From Paenirhizobium selenitireducens ATCC BAA-1503 (GTDB lineage Bacteria; Pseudomonadota; Alphaproteobacteria; Rhizobiales; Rhizobiaceae): DNA of 64,000 nt. Made by a program: the position numbers and the translations under genes. This document shows, one piece after another, positions 1 through 7,889 of the stretch. The stretch spans positions 310,001-374,000 of the forward strand of contig NZ_JAEG01000001.1 in the NCBI RefSeq assembly GCF_000518785.1. The letters run 5' to 3'. The stretch's first letter is position 1, and every line of letters starts with the position of its first letter. The notes under the pieces were generated by a model that worked only from the letters and a program-made list of their open reading frames with translations, was not told the DNA's origin and ran no database searches.

Positions 1-443
1 CGCTGCCGCTCGCCGCCGGACAGTTGCAGCGGATGCTGGCGACCGCGCTGACCGAGGCCAAGACGCTCCAGCAGTTCCGCCACCCGCTCGCGCCGGTCAC
101 GCGCCGAAATCCCCTGCCACAGCATGGCGAGTTCGATGTTCTCCGCCACCGTCAGCGACGGGATCAGATAGAAGGACTGGAAGACGAAGCCGATCCGCTC
201 GGAGCGGATGCGCGCCCAGTCCGTCCTGCCCCGCACGATCTCTCCATCGAACAGCACCTCGCCTGCGCTCGGTTCTTCAAGGCCGCACAGCACGTCGAGC
301 AGCGTCGACTTGCCGCTGCCGCTCGGGCCGGTGATGGCGATGAAATCGCCGCGCGCCACCGAGAAGGAAACATCGTCCAGGGCAATGATGCGGCCGTTGT
401 CATAGTCACGGCGGCAATTGCGGAGTTCGACCAGTTGGGACAT
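1..443 (-). CDS. ABC transporter ATP-binding protein, LolD/MacB type (3' end outside window)
   Basis: Reading down from ATG at 443 gives 147 residues of a nucleotide-binding subunit before the window ends. Visible motifs are Walker A GPSGSGKST (residues 39-47), the Q-loop in VFQS (about 87-90) and the signature LSGGE (141-145). Walker B and the H-loop lie beyond position 1. The short N-terminus and the VFQSFYLIPSLTVAENIE-like segment fit the LolD/MacB/FtsE class that works with MacB-type permeases. The MlaC-like gene ends 10 bases upstream of this start, so the two are probably co-transcribed. The substrate is unknown; export of a lipid or hydrophobic compound is an inference from that neighbour. 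Confidence 0.85.
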   Translation of the reverse strand, partial: MSQLVELRNCRRDYDNGRIIALDDVSFSVARGDFIAITGPSGSGKSTLLDVLCGLEEPSAGEVLFDGEIVRGRTDWARIRSERIGFVFQSFYLIPSLTVAENIELAMLWQGISARDRRERVAELLERLGLGQRGRQHPLQLSGGERQ

Positions 444-453
444 GCAGAGGCTC

Positions 454-1032
454 TCAGTTCCGGCCGTCGAGTTCGGCGCGCAGGCTCCTGGTCAGCGCGG
501 CGAGCGAACCGCCGAGCGCCTTGATCCGCGGCGCGTAGTCGTCGCGGCGGGCGACGGTCAGCGAGGCACCATTGCCGACGATATCGATCAAACAGAAGGA
601 ACCGCCGCAGGGCCGCATCTTCCAGTCGAGCCTGCGCGCGCTGCCGTCGCGACGGATCTGCGAGGTCAGCACCACGACATCCCGCGAACCCAGCGGCTTT
701 GCATCGTTGACCCGCAGGCGATCGTCCGGACGGATGCGGCGATCGAGTTCCACGGCCATGACGTCGCGCAGCACCAGCCGGAAGTCGCGACGCTCCGCCT
801 CGCCGGCCGCATCCCAGGCCTTGCCGGCGACCTTGCGGGCGATCTCGTCAAGGTCGAGATAGCGCTCAAGCAAGGGGGCGAGCTTGGAGGCTGGACCGCT
901 GGCCGATGCGACCGTCAGGGAATGGATCCTCTCGACCGCGGCGATGGCACCGTCGATATTGGCAGCCGATGCGGGAAACGTTGGGCCTGCCAAGGAAACC
1001 AGGCATACCAAAACTGTGAGCAAACCGCGCAT
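454..1032 (-). CDS. MlaC/Ttg2D-family periplasmic phospholipid-binding protein
   Basis: A protein of 192 aa with a clear signal peptide (MRGLLTVLVCLVSLAG..., cleavage near FPASAA). The mature part resembles the MlaC/Ttg2D fold: LLERYLDLDEIARKVAGKAW followed by an acidic RRDF...LRDV segment. MlaC proteins ferry phospholipids between outer- and inner-membrane complexes. I chose the ATG at 1032 because it puts the hydrophobic signal at the N-terminus; the frame stays open to 1206, but that extension is arginine- and serine-rich and unlike a leader. It lies just upstream of an ABC ATPase of LolD/MacB rather than MlaF type, so this may be a MlaC homologue serving a different exporter. The family call is good, the exact role is not. 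Confidence 0.72.
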   Translation of the reverse strand: MRGLLTVLVCLVSLAGPTFPASAANIDGAIAAVERIHSLTVASASGPASKLAPLLERYLDLDEIARKVAGKAWDAAGEAERRDFRLVLRDVMAVELDRRIRPDDRLRVNDAKPLGSRDVVVLTSQIRRDGSARRLDWKMRPCGGSFCLIDIVGNGASLTVARRDDYAPRIKALGGSLAALTRSLRAELDGRN

Positions 1033-1298
1033 GCAGTCTTGCGCACGGCCAGAACGTCCAGACTTCAACCAAAAGTACATGCCAACCCCAGAAAGTACCC
1101 CGCAAGATGAAGGCGGCTGGACTTTCCCTTTTCCAATGCGCGAATCGTCCCCACGACTACTCAAGCGCGCGCTTGACATCATAAGTGCGACGTCCCTAAT
1201 GCGCAAAGGAAAAGGCCTCTCGGCAAATTAGCAATTGGCCGCAGGAAGGCGAGTGCTTCGTTCAGGTCTTCTTGGCCTGGGGTTCGACGGAATCGGTG

Positions 1299-1991
1299 AT
1301 GACAAGCGACTGGAGTGTGCCGATTACGGGTGCCTATTGCGAACGGACGGCGCCGGGATTCTGGGGCGAACCGCTGAATGCCAGTTCCAGCCTGCTCGTC
1401 GTCGTCGTCAGCCTCCTTGCCCTCGTGCATGTGCTCCGCACCCGTTCCCTCTCTCCCGGCCTGATCGCTATGATGGCGCTTGCCTTGGCGATCGGCATCG
1501 GCTCCTTCCTCTGGCACACCTTTGCGACGCGCTGGGCCGAGCTTGCCGACGTACTGCCGATCTGGGCCTTTGTCGCGCTCTACGGCGCAGCCGTGCTGAA
1601 GGACTCGGTCAGGCCTCCGATCGGCCTGCCCGTCGCCGTCGCCTTCGGTGCTGTCGTGTTCGTTGCAGGGCTCGCGCTGTCGATGCGGGACACGCATATG
1701 CTGGGAGATACCGTCAGCGGTTCCACCCAGTACCTGCCGGCGCTGTTCGTCGTCCTCGCCACCGGTCGCATGGTGTGGAAGGAGCGTCATCCATCGTTTC
1801 GCCTGACCGTGGTAGCGGTCGCACTGTTCCTCCTCTCCTTCGTCTTTCGCAGCCTCGACATGCCGCTCTGCTCCGTCGTCCCGTTCGGCACGCATTTCCT
1901 CTGGCACGTCACCAATTGCCTAGCCTTCGGCGTGCTGCTGGCGGCTCTCATCCGATTTGCCCCCGGCAACGGCCGAGCTACGGACAAGTGA
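1299..1991 (+). CDS. Ceramidase-family (CREST) multi-pass membrane protein
   Basis: A membrane protein of 230 aa with about seven hydrophobic segments. The N-terminal YCERTAPGFWGEPLNA, the HTFATRWAELADVLPI motif (His after TM2, then an Asp) and the C-terminal HFLWHVTN match the alkaline ceramidase/PAQR-like (CREST) superfamily, whose zinc is held by His and Asp residues. Bacterial members are poorly characterised and may hydrolyse lipid amides. ATG at 1299 was chosen; a TTG at 1272 in the same frame would add nine residues. The gene stands alone, 217 bases before the MacA-like gene. Family assignment is firm; substrate is unknown. Confidence 0.75.
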   Translation: MTSDWSVPITGAYCERTAPGFWGEPLNASSSLLVVVVSLLALVHVLRTRSLSPGLIAMMALALAIGIGSFLWHTFATRWAELADVLPIWAFVALYGAAVLKDSVRPPIGLPVAVAFGAVVFVAGLALSMRDTHMLGDTVSGSTQYLPALFVVLATGRMVWKERHPSFRLTVVAVALFLLSFVFRSLDMPLCSVVPFGTHFLWHVTNCLAFGVLLAALIRFAPGNGRATDK

Positions 1992-2184
1992 CGCCGAAGC
2001 AAGCTATGCGGCATGGGCCGGTCAATGCGACCATTACGAAGATTTAACTTCGCATCAGCCGAGGGCTGTGACACACCAGCCATGGACGATACCTGCGGTG
2101 GGGCGGATATCGTTTTACACCGCAATGAGCCGGACTTGATACGGGTCAATAGCTGACCGCTGCTTTCCGGTCATAGATTGATGG

Positions 2185-3504
2185 ATGATCGAAAAAGATG
2201 GACGCGACATGACGAGCGATTCCGACACCACCCCACCCCCCGCCACCAATGACGATGCCAAGGAACTGGCTGCGCTGCTCGGCAGCTCGCGCAAACGCGG
2301 AGGCCGGTCGCGCTGGACATGGCGCCTGCTGGCGGCCGGCGTGTTCATTGTCGCAGCCTACGGCTACTGGTCGTACAGCACTCAGGCCACGGCCTATACC
2401 TACACCACGATAGCCGCCAAGAAAGGCGACCTCACCGTTCTCGTCACGGCAACCGGTTCGGTCGAGCCGACCGTGCAGGTGGACGTGTCGAGCGAGCAGT
2501 CGGGCACCATTCGCGACGTGCTGGTCGACTACAACAGCGCGGTCAAGAAGGGCGAGGTCGTCGCGCGTCTCGACACCGCCAAGCTCGAGGCCAATGTCAA
2601 GAGCGCGCAGGCAAGCCTGCTATCGGCCAAGGCGAGCGTCGCCAAGGCGGATGCCGACATGAAGTCGGCCAAGGCAACCTTCGATCGGCTCAAATCCCTG
2701 GTCAACAGCCGGGTCTCCAGTCAGCAGGAAATGGACGCGGCTGGTTTCACCTTCGAGGCGGCAGAGGCCACCAAGGCGAGCGCCGAGGCCAACGTACTCT
2801 CCGCCGAAGCCGAGCTCGAACAGGCCCAACTCAATCTCTCCAAGGCGACGATCGTCTCGCCGATCGACGGCATCGTGCTGTCGCGCGACGTCGATCCGGG
2901 CGCGACCGTCGCCGCCTCGCTCGAGGCGCCGACGCTGTTCACCATCGCCGGCGACCTCAGGCAGATGGAATTGCAGGTCGATATCGATGAGGCCGACGTC
3001 GGCCAGGTGGCGGTCGGGCAGACCGCGACCTTCACCGTCGATGCCTTTTCCGACAAGCGCTTCCCCGCCGAGATCACCGACGTGCGCTACGCGTCCGAGA
3101 CCGTCAACGACGTCGTGACCTATATGGGCATTCTGCGGGTCGACAACGACCAGATGCTGCTGAGGCCCGGCATGACCGCGACCGCCGACATCGTCGTCCA
3201 GTCGATCGCGGGCGCGCTGCTCATCCCCAACGCCGCACTCCGCTATGCACCGCCGGAAAGCCTGACGCAGACGAGTTCGAGCGGCGGCGGGATGTTCAGC
3301 CTGTTTCGCCCGCCGCGCACAGGGTCGATCAGCGCGCCGGAACCGGAGGGCAGCGAACGCACCGTCTGGCTGATGAAGAACGACGTGCCGACGGCCGTCA
3401 ACATCGAGATCGGCGCAAGCGATGGGCAAAATACCGTCGTTACCAAGGGGGCCATCGCCGAGGGCGACCTGCTGATTACCGATGCTGCGGAAAAGAACGG
3501 CTGA
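2185..3504 (+). CDS. MacA-like periplasmic adaptor (HlyD/RND membrane fusion protein)
   Basis: A protein of 439 aa with a short cytoplasmic N-terminus, one membrane anchor (about residues 45-63), a lipoyl half (VDVSSEQSGTIRDVLVDYNS), a long Ala/Lys/Glu-rich coiled-coil hairpin (about 125-220), the second lipoyl half ending IVSPIDGIVLSR, then beta-barrel and membrane-proximal domains. These adaptors bridge an inner-membrane transporter to an outer-membrane channel. Followed after 9 bases by the ATPase gene, so it is the first gene of a MacAB-like operon; no TolC-type channel is encoded here. The start could be ATG 2185 or ATG 2209 (eight residues shorter); neither has a strong Shine-Dalgarno. 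Substrate not predictable. Confidence 0.88.
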   Translation: MIEKDGRDMTSDSDTTPPPATNDDAKELAALLGSSRKRGGRSRWTWRLLAAGVFIVAAYGYWSYSTQATAYTYTTIAAKKGDLTVLVTATGSVEPTVQVDVSSEQSGTIRDVLVDYNSAVKKGEVVARLDTAKLEANVKSAQASLLSAKASVAKADADMKSAKATFDRLKSLVNSRVSSQQEMDAAGFTFEAAEATKASAEANVLSAEAELEQAQLNLSKATIVSPIDGIVLSRDVDPGATVAASLEAPTLFTIAGDLRQMELQVDIDEADVGQVAVGQTATFTVDAFSDKRFPAEITDVRYASETVNDVVTYMGILRVDNDQMLLRPGMTATADIVVQSIAGALLIPNAALRYAPPESLTQTSSSGGGMFSLFRPPRTGSISAPEPEGSERTVWLMKNDVPTAVNIEIGASDGQNTVVTKGAIAEGDLLITDAAEKNG

Positions 3505-3513
3505 GGGCGCGAC

Positions 3514-4230
3514 ATGGCCAGCCCTCCGCTCATCGAATTTCGCCAGGTCTCGAAGATCTACGGCCGCGGCGAGGCGACGATCCGCGCCCTCGACAACGTC
3601 GATCTCGTAATCGAGAAGAACGAGTTCGTCGCGATCATGGGGCCGTCCGGCTCCGGCAAGTCGACCGCGATGAACATCCTCGGCTGCCTCGACGTACCGA
3701 GTTCCGGCGAGTACCTGTTCCAGGGCATCCAGATATCGGGGCTCGACCGCGGCCAGCATACGCTGCTGCGCCGGCACATGCTCGGTTTCGTGTTCCAGGG
3801 CTTCAACCTGCTTGCCCGCACATCGGCGGTCGAGAATGTCGAATTGCCTCTTGTCTATCGCGGCATGGAGGCCGGCGAGCGCCGCCGTCTGGCCAACATC
3901 GCCCTCGCGCAGGTGGGTCTCACCGGCCGCGAGCACCACACGACGCAGGAGCTGTCGGGCGGCCAGCAGCAGCGCGTCGCGATCGCGCGCGCGATCGTCA
4001 CCAGCCCGAAGGTGCTGCTTGCCGACGAACCGACCGGCAACCTCGACACCAAGACCAGCAAGGAAATCATGGAACTGATGGTGGGCTTGAACGAGGAGCA
4101 CGGCATCACGGTCATCATGGTCACGCACGAGGAAGACATCGCCGCCTACGCCAAGCGCCATTTGCGCTTCCTCGATGGCCGCCTGCATTCCGACAGCCAG
4201 AACGGAAAGGTCGCCGCAGATGTTCTTTGA
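3514..4230 (+). CDS. MacB-type ABC transporter ATP-binding protein
   Basis: A protein of 238 aa carrying a full nucleotide-binding domain: Walker A GPSGSGKST (43-51), Q-loop VFQGFNLL (93-100), signature LSGGQ (147-151), Walker B with DEPTGNLD (171-178) and the H-loop VTHE. In E. coli MacB the ATPase and permease are one chain; here they are two genes, with the permease ATG 11 bases inside this gene's 3' end, suggesting translational coupling. With the upstream MacA-like adaptor this should form a tripartite efflux or export pump. Confidence 0.9.
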   Translation: MASPPLIEFRQVSKIYGRGEATIRALDNVDLVIEKNEFVAIMGPSGSGKSTAMNILGCLDVPSSGEYLFQGIQISGLDRGQHTLLRRHMLGFVFQGFNLLARTSAVENVELPLVYRGMEAGERRRLANIALAQVGLTGREHHTTQELSGGQQQRVAIARAIVTSPKVLLADEPTGNLDTKTSKEIMELMVGLNEEHGITVIMVTHEEDIAAYAKRHLRFLDGRLHSDSQNGKVAADVL

Positions 4231-5425
4231 GACTGTGAAACTCGCGCTTCGGGCCATCAGCCGCAACATGCTGCGCTCTTTCCTGACAGTCCTCGGCGTC
4301 GTCATCGGCGTTGCCGCCGTCATTGCCATGGTGACGATCGGCAACGGCACGACCGCGCAGGTGACCGCAGAAATCTCCAAGCTCGGCACCAATCTTCTCT
4401 TCGTCCGCCCCGGCCAGTTCGGCCCGGGTCGTGCCAGCTCCGATGCCAAGAAGTTCACCGAGCGCGACGTCCAGGCCGTCAGCGACCAGATCAGTGGGCT
4501 ACGCGCCGTGGCGGGCGTCAACCAGTCGAGCCAGACGGTCATCTACGGTGGCGAAAACCACTCGACAACCGTCACAGGCACAACCAGCGGCTATTTCATC
4601 GCCCAGGACTGGACGATTGCCAGCGGCCGGACCTTCCTCGTTTCGGAAGAACGCGGCGGTCAGGCCGTTTGCGTCATCGGCGAGACCGTGCGCAGCGAAC
4701 TGTTTGGCTCCACGCCGGCGCTTGAGCAAAGCATCCGCGTCGGCGGCATCTCCTGCGAAGTCATCGGCACGCTGGGCAAGAAGGGCCAGAGCGGCATGGG
4801 CAGCGACCAGGACGACATCGTGGTGATGCCGCTCAAGGTGTTCCAGCGGCGGATCGGCGGCTCAACCGAAGTGTCGAGCATGATCCTCTCCGCCGAGAAC
4901 GGCGTGTCCACCTCGAAGATCCAGGCCAATGTCGAGCGATTGCTGCGCGAGCGGCGCAAGATCATCGCCGGGCGCGAGGACGACTTTTCGGTCAACGACA
5001 TGACCCAGATGGCCTCGACGCTGACCGGTACGACGACACTGATGACCGGCCTGCTCGGCGCGGTGGCCGCCGTCAGCCTCTTGGTCGGCGGCATCGGCAT
5101 CATGAACATCATGCTGGTCTCCGTCACCGAACGCACCCGCGAAATCGGCATCCGCCTTGCGATCGGCGCTCTGGAGCAGCAGGTACTGATGCAGTTTCTC
5201 GTCGAGGCGGTGACCCTGTCGCTCGCGGGGGGGATCATCGGTATCCTGCTGGGTCTTGGTCTGGCTTACAGCGCCGTGAGCTACATGCACGTCCCGTTCG
5301 TCAGCAGCCCGTCCGTGATCGCCCTGGCCTTCGGCTTCTCTGCCGCGATCGGCATGGTATTCGGCTATTTCCCGGCGCGCCGCGCAGCACAGCTCAACCC
5401 GATCGAAGCGCTGAGGCACGAATAG
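4220..5425 (+). CDS. MacB-type ABC transporter permease (FtsX domain)
   Basis: A permease of 401 aa with the MacB layout: one N-terminal membrane helix (about 17-40, LTVLGVVIGVAAVIAMVTIG), a large periplasmic domain (about 45-270) and three C-terminal helices. The family stretch GGIGIMNIMLVSVTERTREI precedes the second-helix region, and PARRAAQLNPIEALRHE is the typical C-terminus. I chose ATG at 4220 rather than an earlier in-frame start at 4175, because the latter only adds residues read from the ATPase gene. Overlaps the ATPase by 11 bases. Confidence 0.9.
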   Translation: MFFETVKLALRAISRNMLRSFLTVLGVVIGVAAVIAMVTIGNGTTAQVTAEISKLGTNLLFVRPGQFGPGRASSDAKKFTERDVQAVSDQISGLRAVAGVNQSSQTVIYGGENHSTTVTGTTSGYFIAQDWTIASGRTFLVSEERGGQAVCVIGETVRSELFGSTPALEQSIRVGGISCEVIGTLGKKGQSGMGSDQDDIVVMPLKVFQRRIGGSTEVSSMILSAENGVSTSKIQANVERLLRERRKIIAGREDDFSVNDMTQMASTLTGTTTLMTGLLGAVAAVSLLVGGIGIMNIMLVSVTERTREIGIRLAIGALEQQVLMQFLVEAVTLSLAGGIIGILLGLGLAYSAVSYMHVPFVSSPSVIALAFGFSAAIGMVFGYFPARRAAQLNPIEALRHE

Positions 5426-5578
5426 GCAGGCGGCCCCATCGCCCCCGGGCCTTGGCACCTGGCAGATCCGCCGCGCCCTCCAGCCGCGCGGCGGCCTGCC
5501 CGGCACCGGGCAAATGCGGATCGTCATGCGGGGGGCGGCCACACCGACGGCGCCTCCACAGCATCGTCGCACGCGCCT

Positions 5579-5635
5579 TGATATATCAGCCCGCCTTGCC
5601 ATTCCGAATGCGACATGACAATCTGAAATATATCA
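5579..5635. promoter_or_regulatory. Candidate GntR operator pair upstream of 5648 gene
   Basis: Two AT-rich dyads sit in an otherwise GC-rich leader: TGATATATCA at 5579-5588 (a perfect palindrome) and TGAAATATATCA at 5624-5635, a few bases before the Shine-Dalgarno and start of the GntR gene. Short AT-centred palindromes are the normal targets of FadR/FCD-class GntR proteins, so autoregulation is a reasonable inference. Spacing between the two centres is about 46 bp. The role is not shown by sequence alone. Confidence 0.45.
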
Positions 5636-5647
5636 CTGGAGGGGCGC

Positions 5648-6271
5648 ATGACTGGAATTACCGGCTCTCAGAGCCACCTCGCCTACCTGGCGCTCGAACA
5701 GCAGATCGTCACACTGAAGCTGAAGCCCGGCGCACTGGTGAATGAACGGCAGTTGATCGAACTGTCGGGCTATGGCCGAACGCCGGTGCGCGAAGCGATC
5801 CAGAAGCTCGAATGGCAAGGGCTCGTGCTGGTCCGCCCGCGCGTCGGCCTGCAGATCGCTGAAATCCAGCCGACCGATCACAAGGCCATCATGGCGATCC
5901 GCCTGAAACTTGAGCCGCTGCTGGCCAGGCTCGCAGCCGAGAACGTCGATGAAGCTCAGCGCATGGCCCTGCTCGAGTGCGCCCAGGCGATGACCTCGGC
6001 CGCCACCGCCGGAAGCTTCGACGCCTTCCTCAGCGCCGACAAGGAATTTGACGAGATCATCGAGGAGGCCTGCCCCAATCCGTTCCTGATCTCCGCCCTC
6101 GCGCCGCTTCAGTCCCATTCGCGGCGCATGTGGTATGCGCGCGCCACGGTGGGAAAGATGGACCGCTCGGTCTCGCTGCATGTCGCCGTCATCCGCGCGA
6201 TCCAACAGGGCAAGGGCGACGCAGCCGAGAGCGCCATGGAAGCGCTGATCGCCTATCTGAGCGAAGGCTGA
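5648..6271 (+). CDS. GntR-family transcriptional regulator (FCD ligand domain)
   Basis: A regulator of 207 aa. An N-terminal winged helix-turn-helix (about 15-70; GYGRTPVREAIQKLEWQGLV is the typical recognition-helix region, with LKLKPGALVNERQL before it) is followed by an all-helical FCD domain with metal/ligand-site style residues (RLKLEPLLARLAAE, D...EFDEIIEEA, H in SLHVAVIRAI). FCD regulators usually respond to small organic acids. The start is ATG 5648, preceded by CTGGAGGGG. Convergent with fpr, sharing a hairpin region in between. The genes it controls are unknown; two palindromes upstream suggest autoregulation. Confidence 0.85.
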   Translation: MTGITGSQSHLAYLALEQQIVTLKLKPGALVNERQLIELSGYGRTPVREAIQKLEWQGLVLVRPRVGLQIAEIQPTDHKAIMAIRLKLEPLLARLAAENVDEAQRMALLECAQAMTSAATAGSFDAFLSADKEFDEIIEEACPNPFLISALAPLQSHSRRMWYARATVGKMDRSVSLHVAVIRAIQQGKGDAAESAMEALIAYLSEG

Positions 6272-6305
6272 GCGCACCCGCTCAGACCAGAAGCCTGGCT
6301 CAAGA

Positions 6306-6334
6306 AAACAAAACGCCCGGCCAATGGCCGGGCG
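6306..6334 (-). terminator. Rho-independent terminator of fpr
   Basis: A perfect 9-bp stem CGCCCGGCC / GGCCGGGCG with an AAT loop (6314-6334). Read on the minus strand it is followed by TTTTGTTTT, the expected U-rich tail. It lies between the convergent GntR gene and fpr and may stop transcripts from both sides. Confidence 0.75.
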
Positions 6335-6363
6335 CTGCATTTTGGAACACGGAGCGGATCGCG

Positions 6364-7176
6364 TCAGCCGACGAAGGCGCGCTCGATGACGAATTCTGCC
6401 GGCTTGTTGTTGGCGCCTTCGGTCAGGCCCGCCTTTTCAAGCAGGGCCTTGGTGTCCTTCAGCATCGCCGTCGAACCGCAGATCATGCCGCGGTCGATTG
6501 CCGGATCAAGCGGCGGCACACCCAGATCGGTATAGAGCTTGCCGCTCTCCATCAGGTCGGTGATGCGGCCCTGGAACGGATAGTCCTCGCGAGTGACCGT
6601 CGCATAGTGCTTGAGCTTGTCGCCGACGATCTCGCTCAGCATCTCGTCCGCCTTGATCTCGTTGATGAGATCGAAACCGTACTGCAGCTCGGCCACTTCG
6701 CGGCAGGTGTGGGTGAGGATGACCTCCTCGAACTTTTCATAGGTTTCCGGATCGCGGATCAAGCTGGCGAAAGGCGCAATCCCGGTGCCGGTCGAGAACA
6801 TGTAGAGCCGCTTGCCGGGCGTCAGCGCATCGAGCACCAGTGTGCCCGTCGGCTTCTTGCGCATCAGCACGCGGTCGCCGGGCTTGATCGCCTGCAGGTG
6901 CTGGGTCAGCGGACCGTCGGGAACCTTGATCGAGAAGAATTCGAGCTCTTCGTCCCAGGACGGGCTTGCGATCGAATAGGCGCGATAAAGCGGCTTGCCG
7001 TCGACCATCAGGCCGATCATGGCGAACTCGCCGGAGCGGAAACGGAAGCCGGGCGGCCGCGTCATGCGGAAGCGGAACAGCCGGTCCGTGTAGTGAGTCA
7101 CGCTGAGCACGGTCTCGGCATAGACGCCTTCCGGGACGATCAGTTCGGCATTCTCGGTCTTGACGGGAGCATTCAT
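6364..7176 (-). CDS. fpr: Ferredoxin-NADP(+) reductase
   Basis: A flavoprotein of 270 aa. RAYSIASP is the FAD-binding RxYS motif, followed by the phosphate-binding stretch; the NADP half has STGTGIAPFASLIRD and LTHTCREVAEL, and the C-terminus ends VERAFVG-like, as in proteobacterial Fpr. It moves electrons between NADPH and ferredoxin or flavodoxin. The start ATG at 7176 (MNAPVKTE) was preferred over an upstream in-frame ATG at 7233 because conservation begins there. Its gene lies just downstream of the sulfite-reductase operon on the same strand, 188 bases from the DUF934 gene, so it could feed CysI, though it has its own leader. Confidence 0.92.
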   Translation of the reverse strand: MNAPVKTENAELIVPEGVYAETVLSVTHYTDRLFRFRMTRPPGFRFRSGEFAMIGLMVDGKPLYRAYSIASPSWDEELEFFSIKVPDGPLTQHLQAIKPGDRVLMRKKPTGTLVLDALTPGKRLYMFSTGTGIAPFASLIRDPETYEKFEEVILTHTCREVAELQYGFDLINEIKADEMLSEIVGDKLKHYATVTREDYPFQGRITDLMESGKLYTDLGVPPLDPAIDRGMICGSTAMLKDTKALLEKAGLTEGANNKPAEFVIERAFVG

Positions 7177-7364
7177 GCGTCTTTGGTTCCTATGGTCGCC
7201 TGACTGACTTTCGCTGGCAGCCCTATACCGCAAGTCTCGCAGCGGAAAAAGCCGGCATTTGGCCGCGTCCAGCGTTTCGTCGCCTCTATCGGATGCCTCA
7301 GTCGAGAATGGCTTTCCTTGACCTCTGTCAATTCAGTCCAAATACATCTCGACATTCTTATGTT

Positions 7365-7886
7365 TTATGCCCCGCGACTGCCGATCCGGCGCCAACTGAA
7401 GCCACCGGCCGCGGTCGAAGGCGAAACACTCGGCTGGTAGCGTTCGGCGATCCCCGGCAGCCGGTTTTCCGCCAGACGCGCCAGCGCCACCGGATTGGAG
7501 ACGGCAAAACTGCTGAACCCGGTCCGGAGCATCAGCGGCACCTGGTCGATCAGCACGTCGCCGACCGCCCGGACCTCGCCGGCAAAGCCAAGCCGCTGGC
7601 GCAGCAGCGTCGCATGGCTGAACCCGCGGCCGTCGCTGAAGGCCGGAAAGCTGATCGCGACCAGCGCGATTCGGTCGAGATGCGGCGCGAGCCTTGCGAC
7701 GTCGTCGGACGGCTTCAAGAGCACGCCGAAGCCGTTCTCGTTGCTGTGTTCCACGGCGTCGAGGAAGACGTCGAGGCCGACGATGGCGCGCTCGCCCTCG
7801 CCCGCCTTGATCTCGTCCGTCTCGATCACCCAGGTGTCGTTGTCGAGGAAACCCGACTGGTTCCAGATCTTGGTCATCTTGTCCAT
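7365..7886 (-). CDS. DUF934 protein, sulfite-reduction accessory (CysX-like)
   Basis: A protein of 173 aa starting 3 bases after the cysI stop. It contains the DUF934 pattern: GVLLKPSDDVARLAPHLDRIALVAISFPAFSDGRGFSHATLLRQRLGF in outline, with the SDGRGFS core visible at about residues 83-89, and a C-terminal VGDVLIDQVPLMLRTGF segment. DUF934 genes are almost always downstream of cysI/nirA-like reductases in proteobacteria and are required for, or assist, sulfite reduction; the mechanism is not settled. Last gene of the cysG-DUF2849-cysI-DUF934 unit. A second possible ATG lies three codons in. Confidence 0.82.
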   Translation of the reverse strand: MDKMTKIWNQSGFLDNDTWVIETDEIKAGEGERAIVGLDVFLDAVEHSNENGFGVLLKPSDDVARLAPHLDRIALVAISFPAFSDGRGFSHATLLRQRLGFAGEVRAVGDVLIDQVPLMLRTGFSSFAVSNPVALARLAENRLPGIAERYQPSVSPSTAAGGFSWRRIGSRGA

Positions 7887-7889
7887 TTC

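Noticed and set aside
2620-4542. Open frame of 640 codons on the minus strand
   Set aside because: Shadow of the MacA/MacB genes; compositionally biased and without a ribosome site.
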